Shown: one piece after another, positions 50,200 to 60,021 of the stretch
Numbering within the stretch: position 1 is the stretch's first letter
Layout: each line of letters starts with the position of its first letter
Assembly (NCBI GenBank): GCA_030429735.1
Contig: JAUIET010000003.1
Location: forward strand, 186,001 to 250,000
Length of the DNA stretch: 64,000 nt
From: Gammaproteobacteria bacterium
GTDB lineage: Bacteria > Pseudomonadota > Gammaproteobacteria > Pseudomonadales > JAUIET01
Direction: 5' to 3'
Translations under genes and position numbers: made by a program
The notes under the pieces: model-generated
Databases searched by the model: none
What the model was told of the DNA's origin: nothing
The model's input: only the letters and a program-made list of their open reading frames with translations

Positions 50200-51273
50200 C
50201 TAGCTATTCAAACGATACCTCATCCGCTCAATTAAAACAGAACCAATCAATCCAAGCCGTTCTCGCAACCTTAGACATCGCTCCAGGAAGGAATCGCTTT
50301 GTGGCAGTGAAATCCAAAGGCGCAGCAAATGGCGTTTTAGCTCCGGCTCTTGGTGGTCTACATAGTGTGTACGGCTATGCAGCACCGTGTGGTTTGAAAC
50401 CAGCTGTATGTCCCCGGGCTCAAGCGTCATATCCATGAACAACTCTGGAGACTCGCAAATTTCGTCATAGAGCGCCAATGCCGCTAATTGCTGTTCGGAC
50501 ATTTTAATATGCGGGTAGCGCTGTGCGGTTCGAAAATAGTGACTATGGCCGAAGGTGCGAAGCTCACCTTGATGAAATCGGCACGGTTTAACCGGCATGC
50601 TGAACATGCCGCCCTCATGGTGGGAGTCAAGGGGAAACACGGTAAACATCACACGCGCGAGCGCAGGATCTCGCTTGAGCATTTCATTAAATACCGACAC
50701 AGAGCTGACCAATCGGCTGTCACCTCCCTGCTTCGCCGTTCGCAAACACAACAGACCAACTACGTCTGCTGCATCACAGTGGAAAGGGATTGCGGATCTT
50801 GTACGATATTGCCTAACGGTGGGATCATTAACGTCCGAACCATCGTCCCGAACATGCCCCAATAACTCATTGTGGCGATTTTGAGCGCCGGCCAGACCCA
50901 GGTGTTGACCAAAACACCAGAAAAACAGGTGCTGCTGATCACGGGTCCAGTTGTGCAGTGGCACGCCACGTATCCGCTGTACGCCCAAGCCGGTGCTCAG
51001 CTGACGACGCCATTGCTTGATGCGCGGCGCCAGCGTTGGCAGTGGCATATCCTCTGCCCGCCGTTCATGCAGGTTTTTGTCTGTTGCGCTGGCGGTGGCT
51101 AATGCTGCTTCAATCTCGTTGCATTCAGACTCATTGAGTGTGTAGCTCCACTGGGCCTCATCACGCATATCGTCGGCGCACCAAGCAGCCAGACCAGTAA
51201 CAGGCGCCTCAGGCATACCACTGTGCGGCCGGCTAAAATAGTGCAATGTCTGCGCCTGGAAGGTGTTGTACAT
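50200..51273 (-). CDS. TauD/TfdA-like Fe(II)/2-oxoglutarate dioxygenase
   Basis: 357-residue dioxygenase. Iron ligands: HxD in IPFHCDAADVVGL and the distal His in HSRTHYVD; the 2-oxoglutarate arginine is in RHLLRLW. The layout resembles clavaminate synthase-like TauD members. It would hydroxylate an unknown small acid or side chain. It is divergent from the amidohydrolase at 51347, 73 bases away. Confidence 0.87.
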   Translation of the reverse strand: MYNTFQAQTLHYFSRPHSGMPEAPVTGLAAWCADDMRDEAQWSYTLNESECNEIEAALATASATDKNLHERRAEDMPLPTLAPRIKQWRRQLSTGLGVQRIRGVPLHNWTRDQQHLFFWCFGQHLGLAGAQNRHNELLGHVRDDGSDVNDPTVRQYRTRSAIPFHCDAADVVGLLCLRTAKQGGDSRLVSSVSVFNEMLKRDPALARVMFTVFPLDSHHEGGMFSMPVKPCRFHQGELRTFGHSHYFRTAQRYPHIKMSEQQLAALALYDEICESPELFMDMTLEPGDIQLVSNHTVLHSRTHYVDHQEPELKRHLLRLWISLPQSDSFLERCLRLRERLGLIGSVLIERMRYRLNS

Positions 51274-51346
51274 GTTGATTTCGAACTATTAGACCAAGAT
51301 TGCGTTAAAATACCACAGTGCGAAACCAGCAAAGAAGCAACAGACT

Positions 51347-53116
51347 ATGTATGACCTCAAGATACGCGGCGGCCAGCTTATCGATGGAACCGGCGCGAAG
51401 CCCTATCAAGCAGATATTGCAATAAAGAACGGTGTAATCGTTGAAATTGGTGATTGCACCGGTGAAGCGATTAAAACGGTAGACGCCAGCGGCGCAATCG
51501 TCACGCCCGGCTTTGTTGATGTACATACCCATTACGATGGCCAGATCAGTTGGGACGAAGAGTTGATGCCCTCAGTGAATCACGGTGTTACAACCGCAGT
51601 TCTTGGTAACTGCGGGGTTGGATTCGCCCCTTGTCGTAGCGAAGACCGTGACAAATTGATTCGCTTAATGGAAGGCGTGGAGGATATTCCCGGCACAGCC
51701 TTACACGAGGGCATTCAATGGAACTGGGAAAGCTTCCCCGAATACATGGATGCTATAGATGCTCTGCCGCACACTATTGATTTTGCGGTGCTGGTTCCCC
51801 ACGACCCGGTGCGCGTGTACGCGATGGGCGACCGTGCGGTGTATGACGAGCCGGCCAACGAACAAGACGTCGCCAGGATGCGCAACATTGTGCGTGAAGC
51901 CCTGGAAGCTGGCGCTGTAGGTTTCAGTACGGGCCGCAGTGATTTACACAAATCCGTAGATGGCGAATGGACCCCGGCCAGCGAGGCGGGCAAGGCTGAG
52001 TTAGCAGGTATTGCTGCGGCGTTTCAAGGGCTGGAGCATGGTGTACTGCAGGCAGTGAATGACTTTGACATGGTGCGCCCACAAGATAATTTCGATTACG
52101 AATTTGAGCTGATGGAAGCGTACTTTCGAAATTCGGGCGGCCGTCCTGGCTCCATGTCATTGATGCAACGTGATTTTGCGCCGGATGACTGGCAAAAGAT
52201 TATCGATCGGGTTGAAAAGTTAAATGCTGAAGGCATGAATATCCGTTTGCAGGTGGCACCGCGCGCCATCGGCGTGTTTCTTGGTCTTGAATGCACATTC
52301 CACCCGGTCATGGCCTTCCCGAGTTACATTGCCATCAAAGACAAACCGCTCAGCGAGCGTGTTGCCATCATGCGCGACCCGGAGTTCAAAAAGCGGATGC
52401 TGTCTGAAACGCCGGTCAAGCTGGCAGGACCGGGCTCGCCTATTCCAGAGATAACCGACCTGCTGATCGAAGCCTACGAGTCACTTGCCGAGAAACACTT
52501 CAAATTAGAGCGCAATGGCGTGGTTGATTACGAACAGGGCAGCGATACGTCAGTAGCAGGCATGGCCAGGGCCGACGGTGTATCTGTGTGGGATAAAAGT
52601 TATGACCTGCTGCTTGAAAATGACGGTAAGTCCCTGCTGTATTTCCCGGTGTATAACTACACGGAAATGAACTACGACAATGTCTACACTATGCTGAAAC
52701 ACCCGGCCGCATTGCCTGGGCTGTCGGACGGCGGTGCGCACGTTGGTACTATTTGCGATGCCAGCTTTCCAACCTACCTGCTGTCGCACTGGACGCGCGA
52801 CCGAATTCGCCAGGGCGGTGACGGTATTGATCTAAGTCGTGCCATCCAGATGCTCACAAGCGAAGGGGCTGACTATCTGGGCATGAGTGATCGAGGCCGT
52901 CTGCAAGTCGGACTCAAAGCTGATATCAATGTGATTGACTACGATGACCTTAAACTGGGTGTACCTGAAATGGTCCAAGATCTGCCCGCAGGCGGTCAGC
53001 GACTATTGCAGCCGGTCTCAGGTTACCGTGCAACATTTGTCAGCGGCGAGCAAGTGATAGATCGCGACCAATTGACAACAGCACGACCTGGCCGCCTGGT
53101 GCGGGCCAGTTCCTGA
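51347..53116 (+). CDS. N-acyl-D-amino-acid deacylase-like amidohydrolase (cytoplasmic)
   Basis: 589-residue amidohydrolase, longer than typical D-aminoacylases and without a signal peptide. It has [44 protein letters not shown] and [10 protein letters not shown], typical of the D-aminoacylase/dihydroorotase branch. The 3' end shares one base with the aldehyde dehydrogenase start (TGATG), so the genes are coupled. Substrate unknown. Confidence 0.9.
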   Translation: MYDLKIRGGQLIDGTGAKPYQADIAIKNGVIVEIGDCTGEAIKTVDASGAIVTPGFVDVHTHYDGQISWDEELMPSVNHGVTTAVLGNCGVGFAPCRSEDRDKLIRLMEGVEDIPGTALHEGIQWNWESFPEYMDAIDALPHTIDFAVLVPHDPVRVYAMGDRAVYDEPANEQDVARMRNIVREALEAGAVGFSTGRSDLHKSVDGEWTPASEAGKAELAGIAAAFQGLEHGVLQAVNDFDMVRPQDNFDYEFELMEAYFRNSGGRPGSMSLMQRDFAPDDWQKIIDRVEKLNAEGMNIRLQVAPRAIGVFLGLECTFHPVMAFPSYIAIKDKPLSERVAIMRDPEFKKRMLSETPVKLAGPGSPIPEITDLLIEAYESLAEKHFKLERNGVVDYEQGSDTSVAGMARADGVSVWDKSYDLLLENDGKSLLYFPVYNYTEMNYDNVYTMLKHPAALPGLSDGGAHVGTICDASFPTYLLSHWTRDRIRQGGDGIDLSRAIQMLTSEGADYLGMSDRGRLQVGLKADINVIDYDDLKLGVPEMVQDLPAGGQRLLQPVSGYRATFVSGEQVIDRDQLTTARPGRLVRASS

Positions 53117-54519
53117 TGAATAACGCCGCCGGCGCAGTCAGCCAGCTGATAGAGAAAGCCAGAGCCGCGCAAGCGGTTTTCAATACGTATAACCAGGCGC
53201 AAGTTGACGAAGTGGTTACTGCCGCGGCGTGGGCGCTAATGAATCCCGAGAACAATCAGCGGCTGGCAACATTGGCTGTGGAAGAAACCGGCCTTGGTAA
53301 TGTCGCTGACAAGATTACCAAGAACCACCGTAAAACTCTTGGCTTGTTGCGTGATTTGCAAGATGCCAGGACAGTGGGAATTATCAATGAAGACCCGGCA
53401 CGCGGTTTGATAGAAATAGCCAGGCCAGTCGGTGTAGTAGGAGTCATCGTTCCGTCTACCAATCCGATCGCCACACCAATGAACAATATTCTGAATGCGC
53501 TGAAATGTCGCAATGCCATTGTATTGTCACCGTCGCCTAAGGGGCAGCCTTCCTGCGCACGATTGCTTGAGCTTGTTCATACCGAACTGAAACGCGTGGG
53601 TGCACCAACCGATCTTGTTCAGCAGCTACCGGCACCGGTGAACAAAGAGCTAAGTCAGGAAATGCTCCGCCAGGTGGATTTAATTATTGCTACCGGCTCA
53701 CAAAACAATGTGCGGGCGGCCTACACCAGTGGCACACCTGCATACGGGGTGGGCGCTGGCAACGTCACTGTAATTGTTGATGAGACGGCCAGCCTGAGCG
53801 AGGCTGCAGCAAAGATCACTGCCTCAAAAACCTTCGATAATGCCACCAGCTGTTCATCCGAAAACTGTTTGGTAATTGTTGATTGTGTGTATAAAGACAT
53901 GCTAGATGAATTGCAAAGCTGCGGAGCAGATCTGCTCAGCGCCGAAGAAAAACAGAGCTTGCAGGAGTCCTTGTGGGTTGAAGGAAGATTGAACCCTGCT
54001 ATGTTGGCCAAGCCCTGCAGCTACATCACCGAAACGGCAGGTCTGACCCGGCAATCGTCAGCGGACGCGCGGTTCCTGATGGTAGAAGAAAGCAGGGCTG
54101 GCGCGCAGGCTCCTTTCTCCGGCGAAAAAATGTCCCTTGTGCTCACCGTGTATCGAGCGCGGGACTTTAATGATGCCAAGCGCATTGCTACCGAGATCCT
54201 GAATTACCAGGGTGCGGGTCATTCTCTGGGACTGCATACCCAACAGGAACACCGTGCGACTGAATTAGGCCTGGAGTTAGCTGTAAGCCGCGTTATCGTC
54301 AATCAGGCACATTGCTTTGCAACCGGGGGCAGTTTTGATAATGGTTTGCCATTTTCCTTGTCCATGGGCTGCGGCACCTGGGGCGGCAACGTCACGGACG
54401 AGAATGTGCACTACAAACACTACATGAATATTACCCGTGTGGCACGCACCATAGCACCCCGGGAGATCTCCGCAGACGAATACTTCAGCGACTATCTGGC
54501 GAAGCATCAACTCAATTAA
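53116..54519 (+). CDS. CoA-acylating aldehyde dehydrogenase, sulfoacetaldehyde dehydrogenase (SauS)-like
   Basis: 467-residue acylating aldehyde dehydrogenase. The catalytic cysteine is in TFDNATSCSSENCLVI, and IIVPSTNPIATPMNN-type N-terminal coenzyme region plus GAGNVTVIVDE are visible. The TSCSSEN form is that of SauS/EutE-type enzymes, which oxidise sulfoacetaldehyde or acetaldehyde to the acyl-CoA. Between a D-aminoacylase-like gene and an AGCS symporter gene, it could act in amino-sulfonate or amino-acid breakdown; substrate is inference. Confidence 0.85.
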   Translation: MNNAAGAVSQLIEKARAAQAVFNTYNQAQVDEVVTAAAWALMNPENNQRLATLAVEETGLGNVADKITKNHRKTLGLLRDLQDARTVGIINEDPARGLIEIARPVGVVGVIVPSTNPIATPMNNILNALKCRNAIVLSPSPKGQPSCARLLELVHTELKRVGAPTDLVQQLPAPVNKELSQEMLRQVDLIIATGSQNNVRAAYTSGTPAYGVGAGNVTVIVDETASLSEAAAKITASKTFDNATSCSSENCLVIVDCVYKDMLDELQSCGADLLSAEEKQSLQESLWVEGRLNPAMLAKPCSYITETAGLTRQSSADARFLMVEESRAGAQAPFSGEKMSLVLTVYRARDFNDAKRIATEILNYQGAGHSLGLHTQQEHRATELGLELAVSRVIVNQAHCFATGGSFDNGLPFSLSMGCGTWGGNVTDENVHYKHYMNITRVARTIAPREISADEYFSDYLAKHQLN

Positions 54520-54558
54520 ACTCAGACTCACTCAAAACGAAAACAATAAGGATTGAAC

Positions 54559-56016
54559 GTGGACGAACTGATCAACTCGGCGGTACAACCGATTACCGCG
54601 CTCGTTTCCAGCATTATCTTTTTTAAAGTACATCTGTTTGGCGCTGATTTGCCACTGGTGGTGCTGTGGCTGGTGATCGGTGCTTTGTTCTTCACTGTGT
54701 ACTTCGCGTTCGTTCCCATTCGTGGTTTCCGCCATGCCATTCGACTGGTGCGTGGTGATTACTCGCATCCTGATCACAAAGGCGAGGTGTCTCATTTTCA
54801 GGCTCTGGCAACCGCAGTTTCTGGCACCGTGGGTATCGGCAATATTGGTGGTGTGGCGGTTGCCATATCCATGGGCGGCCCGGGCGCTACTTTCTGGATG
54901 ATATTGGCCGGGCTGCTTGGCATGTCAACCAAATTTGTTGAATGTGCGCTGGGAACAATCTACCGGCGAGAAAACCCGGACGGCTCTATTTCTGGTGGGC
55001 CGATGTACTATCTGGAACATGGTTTGTCCGAGCGCGGCTTGGCAAAGCTTGGCAAAGGCATGGCCAAATTCTATGCACTGGGTATTGTGATTGGCTGCAT
55101 GGGCATAGGCAATATGTTTCAGTCTAACCAGGCGTATGTGCAGTTTGTCAACGTAACCGGTGGCATAGACAACAGCTGGTTTAGCGATAAAGGCTGGCTG
55201 TTTGGCATTATCATCGCCAGCGTAGTGGCTGCTGTGATTATCGGTGGGATCAAAAGCATTGCCAGAGTGACCGGAAAAATTGTGCCGTTCATGGCTATTT
55301 TTTACTGCACGTGTGCGCTGGTCATTATCGCAATGAACTATGAGGCTTTGCCCTTTGCCTTCAATGCAATTATGCAAGGCGCGTTCAGCCCCGAGGGTGT
55401 CAGCGGCGGAGCGTTGGGTGTGATGATTATTGGTTTTCAGCGTGCCGTGTTTTCCAACGAAGCGGGCATTGGTTCCGCCGCAATTGCCCATTCAGCAGTG
55501 CGTACCAGTGAACCGATGACGGAAGGCTATGTAGCATTGTTAGAGCCCTTTATTGATACTGTTGTAATCTGCACGATCACTGCGCTGGTGATCGTGACTA
55601 CGTTTTACTATGATCCGAATTTCACCGAAGGGCTCGACGGTATTGCTATGACCTCGGCTGCGTTCGAGCGCAATATTTCCTGGTCGCCCTATACAATTGC
55701 AGTTGCCGGCATATTGTTCGCATTCTCAACGATGATTGCTTGGGCGTACTATGGTTTGAAAGGCTGGACGTATCTGGTGGGTGAAAGCCGCGCCGCAGAC
55801 CTCGGGTTCAAAGCCGTGTTCTGCTTATTCATCGTTCTGGGTGCCTCTATCCAGTTGGGCGCGGTTCTCGACTTTTCAGATGCGATGGTGTTTGTAATCT
55901 GCGTACCAAATATTCTCGGTCTGTACCTGCTTACCCCTGTTTTGCGCAAGAAAATGGACGGTTACACGCAGAGATTGGATTCCGGGCAGATTACAAACTA
56001 CCGGGAAAATGCGTGA
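54559..56016 (+). CDS. Sodium:alanine/glycine symporter family (AGCS)
   Basis: 485-residue secondary transporter with about ten to eleven membrane helices. The family signature GGPGATFWMILAGLLGMSTKF is present near residue 95, with SGTVGIGNIGGVAVAI before it and FSNEAGIGSAAIAHSAV later. AAGG at 54547-54550 fits the GTG at 54559 (MDELINSAV), not the in-frame TTG at 54553. It probably imports the substrate of the coupled genes upstream, perhaps an amino acid or amino-sulfonate. Confidence 0.95.
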   Translation: MDELINSAVQPITALVSSIIFFKVHLFGADLPLVVLWLVIGALFFTVYFAFVPIRGFRHAIRLVRGDYSHPDHKGEVSHFQALATAVSGTVGIGNIGGVAVAISMGGPGATFWMILAGLLGMSTKFVECALGTIYRRENPDGSISGGPMYYLEHGLSERGLAKLGKGMAKFYALGIVIGCMGIGNMFQSNQAYVQFVNVTGGIDNSWFSDKGWLFGIIIASVVAAVIIGGIKSIARVTGKIVPFMAIFYCTCALVIIAMNYEALPFAFNAIMQGAFSPEGVSGGALGVMIIGFQRAVFSNEAGIGSAAIAHSAVRTSEPMTEGYVALLEPFIDTVVICTITALVIVTTFYYDPNFTEGLDGIAMTSAAFERNISWSPYTIAVAGILFAFSTMIAWAYYGLKGWTYLVGESRAADLGFKAVFCLFIVLGASIQLGAVLDFSDAMVFVICVPNILGLYLLTPVLRKKMDGYTQRLDSGQITNYRENA

Positions 56017-56069
56017 CAGACAGTCCAGATGCGCGAACTTATGTTATGGGACACTAGGAATTTAGTGAT

Positions 56070-57512
56070 TCAAGCGGGAAGAAGAAACTCTCGAATACCA
56101 CATTTTTCAAGTCGAGCAAGATTCCGGGCAATCTGGTTTGTAAGCTCTTCAAACTCGTCTAAAGCGCTTGCCTGAAAGCGCGCGCTGGCAAGCACCTGAC
56201 CGACGCGCATGGGCATGGGCTTATCACTATTGCGAAGCAAGGATAACTGCTCGGCGTGCGGATCGTTGAGCTCTAACTCGGTACACAACACGCAGTAACA
56301 CCACAGACTCAGCGCTTTGATCAAATGCTTTGTGCTGAGACCGAATTCGAATGCGGGTAACCACCGCTGGGATATCTTCTCACTGCTGTCCATGGCAATT
56401 TGCGCACAGCGATGCTTAAGATGAGGGTTTCGATACCGCTGCAATAACTGATCCCGATAGACACTCAAATCAAAACCCGGCGGCGCATCAATGGCTGTGA
56501 CAAGCTCGGTATCAATCAATCTAACAACATACTCTGCCAATCGTCGGTCCGCCATGACTTGATCAACCGTATCCAGGCCCGCCACTAAACCGCACATTGC
56601 GATGGCCGAATGACTGGCGTTTAGCACTCGCAGTTTCATGTTTTCAAAAGGCACGATATCGTCAACAAATTCAACGCCGACCTGCTGCCATGCCGGACGC
56701 CCCGCGGCAAAGCAATCTTCAACTATCCATTGAGTAAACCGCTCTGTGCTGACAGCACCTTCATCTTGCACGCCTAGTAAGTCCGCTTGCACCACTTTTT
56801 GCTCGGAAGTAACAGCCGGCACTATCCGATCAACCATCGAACAAGGAAATGCCACGTTATCGCTCAACCATGGAATCACGTCAGGAAAACTCAAGCGCAT
56901 GTACTCTGTGAGCACCCCTTTTAAACGCTTGCTGTTCTCAGACAAGTTGTCACAACTGAGCAAAGTGATCGGTTCACCCCCGCTTGCCATGCGCTGCCGC
57001 AAACCAAGCGCGACCAGACCTATCGCTGAAACAGGCGAATAAGGGCTTTGCAGGTCAGCCTCGATAGAGGGGTTACGGCGATCCAGTGAGCACCCATCAG
57101 AGGCCAGGCAATAGCCTTTTTCAGTGATCGTGAACGTCACTATTTGAATTGCCGAATTGGCAATTGCCTCGGCCACTCTGCCCGGGCTCTCCGGTGCCAC
57201 TAGAACATCGAGTATTGAACCTATGACACGAATCTCGCTGTCGCTGGCGTCCTGACTGAGAACCGAATAGAGGCAGGCTTGCGGTAGCAACTGACGGGCA
57301 ACCGTGTCACTGCGCAGAGACACGCCAACAATCCCCCAGTCGCCGCCGCCTTGCGCGATGGCTTCATCTGTATAGACAGCCTGATGGGCACGATGAAACG
57401 CGCCCAGTCCCAAGTGCACGATACCCGCACCCAGGTTCTCTCTGTCATAAGTGGGTGTTGAGACATCCGCAGCCAGCTCTTGCAGGGTGCCAGTGTGCAG
57501 TCTGCGTATCAT
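56070..57512 (-). CDS. uxuB: Mannitol dehydrogenase family, fructuronate reductase-like
   Basis: 480-residue long-chain polyol dehydrogenase. NAD(P) region HLGLGAFHRAHQAVYTDE and the catalytic block KLRVLNASHSAIA (Lys, Asn, His) are present. As it directly follows uxaC (3-base gap), it most likely reduces D-fructuronate to D-mannonate; tagaturonate reductase is the alternative. Confidence 0.92.
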   Translation of the reverse strand: MIRRLHTGTLQELAADVSTPTYDRENLGAGIVHLGLGAFHRAHQAVYTDEAIAQGGGDWGIVGVSLRSDTVARQLLPQACLYSVLSQDASDSEIRVIGSILDVLVAPESPGRVAEAIANSAIQIVTFTITEKGYCLASDGCSLDRRNPSIEADLQSPYSPVSAIGLVALGLRQRMASGGEPITLLSCDNLSENSKRLKGVLTEYMRLSFPDVIPWLSDNVAFPCSMVDRIVPAVTSEQKVVQADLLGVQDEGAVSTERFTQWIVEDCFAAGRPAWQQVGVEFVDDIVPFENMKLRVLNASHSAIAMCGLVAGLDTVDQVMADRRLAEYVVRLIDTELVTAIDAPPGFDLSVYRDQLLQRYRNPHLKHRCAQIAMDSSEKISQRWLPAFEFGLSTKHLIKALSLWCYCVLCTELELNDPHAEQLSLLRNSDKPMPMRVGQVLASARFQASALDEFEELTNQIARNLARLEKCGIREFLLPA

Positions 57513-57515
57513 CGA

Positions 57516-58925
57516 TTACAGCTTGTACGCTTGCTTGGCAAGCGAATAACTCAAATCTTGCGCCAATTCATGCGCATCATTCATCCCCAAACGATGTTCT
57601 GCAACCAGCTGTGCCAAAAACCGACAATCGATTCGTCTGGCCACATCATGGCGAGCGGGAATCGACAAAAAAGCACGCGTGTCGTCATTAAAGCCCACCG
57701 TATTATAGAAACCTGCGGTTTCACTCACCTGCTGGCGATACCGCAGCATGCCTTCGGGACTGTCGTGAAACCACCAGGCAGGGCCCAGTTTCAGCGCGGG
57801 GTAATGCCCTGCTAACGGAGCGAGCTCGCGAGAGTAGGTCGTTTCGTCCAGCGTGAACAGAATCAGAGTAAACTCGGGTTCATTACCAACTCGGTCCAGC
57901 AATGGTTTGAGGTTACGCACAAACTCGCCGGGCAAAGGAATATCAGCACCTTTGTCACGGCCGTAGGATTCAAATAAGACAGGGTTATGATTTCGATATA
58001 CGCCCGGGTGAATCTGCATTACCAGACCATCTTCCAGGCTCATTAGCGCCATCTCGAGCAGCATCTGGCCTCGAAACAACTCCGCGTCCGCTGTAGACAG
58101 GCTGCCCATCAACGCACTTTGATACAATCGCTCACAATGGGCCTTATCCAGATCGGCCGTAAACGCACTTGGGTGACCATGATCACTTGATGTTGCACCC
58201 AAACTAATAAAGAACTGCCTCCTGTTGCGGAGTGCATTCAAATAGGCGTCGTAGTTGTCGCAGGCAATACCGCTCAGTTCAGCCAAGGCTGCAATATTGC
58301 TCGTGAAACCCTCATACTCCGGATCAACCACCGGGTCTGGCCTGAATGCCGTTATTACCCTACCCTGCCAGTCATCCTGAGCCAACATCTGATGCGACAA
58401 CAGGGAATCCAACGGAGATTCAGTGGTTGCTATCACTTCAATATTGAAGCGCTCAAACAACGAGCGCGGCAAAAACTCTGGAGTAGCCAATTGCCGATTG
58501 ATTTCGCAATACACTTCCGCCGCAGTCTGCCCGTTCAGTGCGGTTTGAATGCCGAACACCTCTGCAAACACATGCTCCATCCACAGCTGCGTGGGCGTGC
58601 CGCGAAACAAGTAATAATTAGCCGCGAATCTGTGCCAAACCTGTTCAGGGTCCACGTCTGATGTGCTGCCGTCGCGCCGGGCAATGCCCAGTTCGTCCAT
58701 GCTAATGCCTTGACTGTACAGCATACGAAGCAGGTAATGATCTGGCTGTATTAATAACTCAGTCGCATTCTTAAATGGTTGATTGCCGGCAAACCAACTT
58801 GGGTCTGTATGCCCATGCGGACTAATGATAGGCAGGTCACACACAGTTTGATACAACTCGCGCGCAATTGACCGCTGAGTTTCACACGAAGCGAATAACC
58901 TGTCTGGGTGAAGTGGCGAACTCAT
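57516..58925 (-). CDS. uxaC: Glucuronate isomerase
   Basis: 469-residue uronate isomerase converting D-glucuronate to D-fructuronate (and galacturonate to tagaturonate). The metal-binding HxH is in IISPHGHTDPSWF; LRMLYSQGISMDELG and the late NDDTRAFLSIPARHDVARR are family blocks. It heads the uxaC-uxuB pair. Together they supply mannonate for the Entner-Doudoroff route; later genes of that route are not in the window. Confidence 0.96.
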   Translation of the reverse strand: MSSPLHPDRLFASCETQRSIARELYQTVCDLPIISPHGHTDPSWFAGNQPFKNATELLIQPDHYLLRMLYSQGISMDELGIARRDGSTSDVDPEQVWHRFAANYYLFRGTPTQLWMEHVFAEVFGIQTALNGQTAAEVYCEINRQLATPEFLPRSLFERFNIEVIATTESPLDSLLSHQMLAQDDWQGRVITAFRPDPVVDPEYEGFTSNIAALAELSGIACDNYDAYLNALRNRRQFFISLGATSSDHGHPSAFTADLDKAHCERLYQSALMGSLSTADAELFRGQMLLEMALMSLEDGLVMQIHPGVYRNHNPVLFESYGRDKGADIPLPGEFVRNLKPLLDRVGNEPEFTLILFTLDETTYSRELAPLAGHYPALKLGPAWWFHDSPEGMLRYRQQVSETAGFYNTVGFNDDTRAFLSIPARHDVARRIDCRFLAQLVAEHRLGMNDAHELAQDLSYSLAKQAYKL

Positions 58926-58950
58926 AATTACATCACTGGCGTTTTCGGTG

Positions 58951-58986
58951 GCGGGCTAAAGGGCGGGCTAAAGAGCGGACTAAAGT
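58951..58986. repeat. 12-base tandem repeat, three copies
   Basis: GCGGGCTAAAGG, GCGGGCTAAAGA and GCGGACTAAAGT follow head to tail between uxaC and the TIM-barrel gene. The last copy contains that gene's stop codon. It may vary in copy number by replication slippage. Confidence 0.7.
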
Positions 58987-59921
58987 GCCATCTTGCTAAG
59001 GTTACCATACGATATTCTGGCCGTGCGCATGGGTTGCGGCGGGTTATCGCGCTCTACAAAGAAATAGCGCGCGCCACTTTGCTTCGCCGCGTTTATGAAT
59101 TTTGGGAAATTGATCTCGCCTTCACCAACGTCTGCCATTGCCCCTGCTGCATCAATATCCTTCAGATGACAGCTGGAAAACCGACCTGGGTAACGTTCCA
59201 ATGTCTCAAACAAATCAACACCTGCTTTCGCTACCCAGTAGGAATCCAGCTGAAACGTCACTTTTCCAGGATCCGTATTTTCCAGCATCAACTCATACGG
59301 GATTACGTTGCGACCCGCTGTGTCTTTTACCCGCGCAAACTCCCAATTATGATTGTGGTAGCCAAATAAGACGCCGTTGGCAGAACAGATGTCTCCGGCC
59401 TGGTTCAGCAAATCAATGTTTCGCAAAACACCCTTTATGTCCGCGAAAGTAGCGGGCATCATCGCCGGTAGATTAAGTATTTTCTGTTCGAAAGCGCTCG
59501 CAATCTCAAGCGAGTACTTTACGTTATCAAGAAAGCGCTCCGGCGCACTGTGCCGCATAAAAGCCGCTCGCATATCTTCCTGGGCTTGCTCAAAGAAACC
59601 GCTTGGTAGCTTAGGAGATACCCGACCTACCGGGGCGGTTAAACCATAGTCTGAAAGCAGTGTTTTTACCTGCTGTGGATCTCGACCCATTAAACCCATC
59701 GCGGAGAACTCAACCTGCTTGTAGCCCACCTCCGCAACCGCAGCCAATGTCGCGTCGAAGTCCTCGCTCATAAGTGCGTTTAATGTAGACAACTGCAATC
59801 CGATCTGAGTGCGACCTGTCATCGGATTATGCCTTGCTTGTGGAACGCTCTGGCAAGCCGTCAATACACCTGGCAGCACCATCGCCTGACAAACAAAACC
59901 TACGAGCTCCCGGCGTCGCAT
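58980..59921 (-). CDS. Sugar phosphate isomerase/epimerase-like TIM-barrel lipoprotein
   Basis: 313 residues from the ATG at 59921 (an ATG at 59936 is also in frame). The signal MRRRELVGFVCQAMVLPGVLTACQS has a lipobox LTAC. The mature part is an AP-endonuclease-2-like TIM barrel: GYKQVEFSAMGL, GYHNHNWEF (metal-binding His), QLDSYWVAKAG and CHLKDID. Its position above uxaC suggests an uronate or sugar role outside the cytoplasm. Between 59922 and 60021 there is nothing else clear. Confidence 0.85.
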   Translation of the reverse strand: MRRRELVGFVCQAMVLPGVLTACQSVPQARHNPMTGRTQIGLQLSTLNALMSEDFDATLAAVAEVGYKQVEFSAMGLMGRDPQQVKTLLSDYGLTAPVGRVSPKLPSGFFEQAQEDMRAAFMRHSAPERFLDNVKYSLEIASAFEQKILNLPAMMPATFADIKGVLRNIDLLNQAGDICSANGVLFGYHNHNWEFARVKDTAGRNVIPYELMLENTDPGKVTFQLDSYWVAKAGVDLFETLERYPGRFSSCHLKDIDAAGAMADVGEGEINFPKFINAAKQSGARYFFVERDNPPQPMRTARISYGNLSKMAL

Positions 59922-60021
59922 AGTACACACTCCCAACTGATAGCCACTTCGACGGTATCAACCACATCCAATCGAGTCAATCGATTTGTCCTGACCTGCC
60001 AAGCTAGAGCTTCCCTGGACT

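Noticed and set aside
58951-58986. Tandem repeat as the start of a CRISPR array
   Set aside because: The units are contiguous 12-mers with no spacers.
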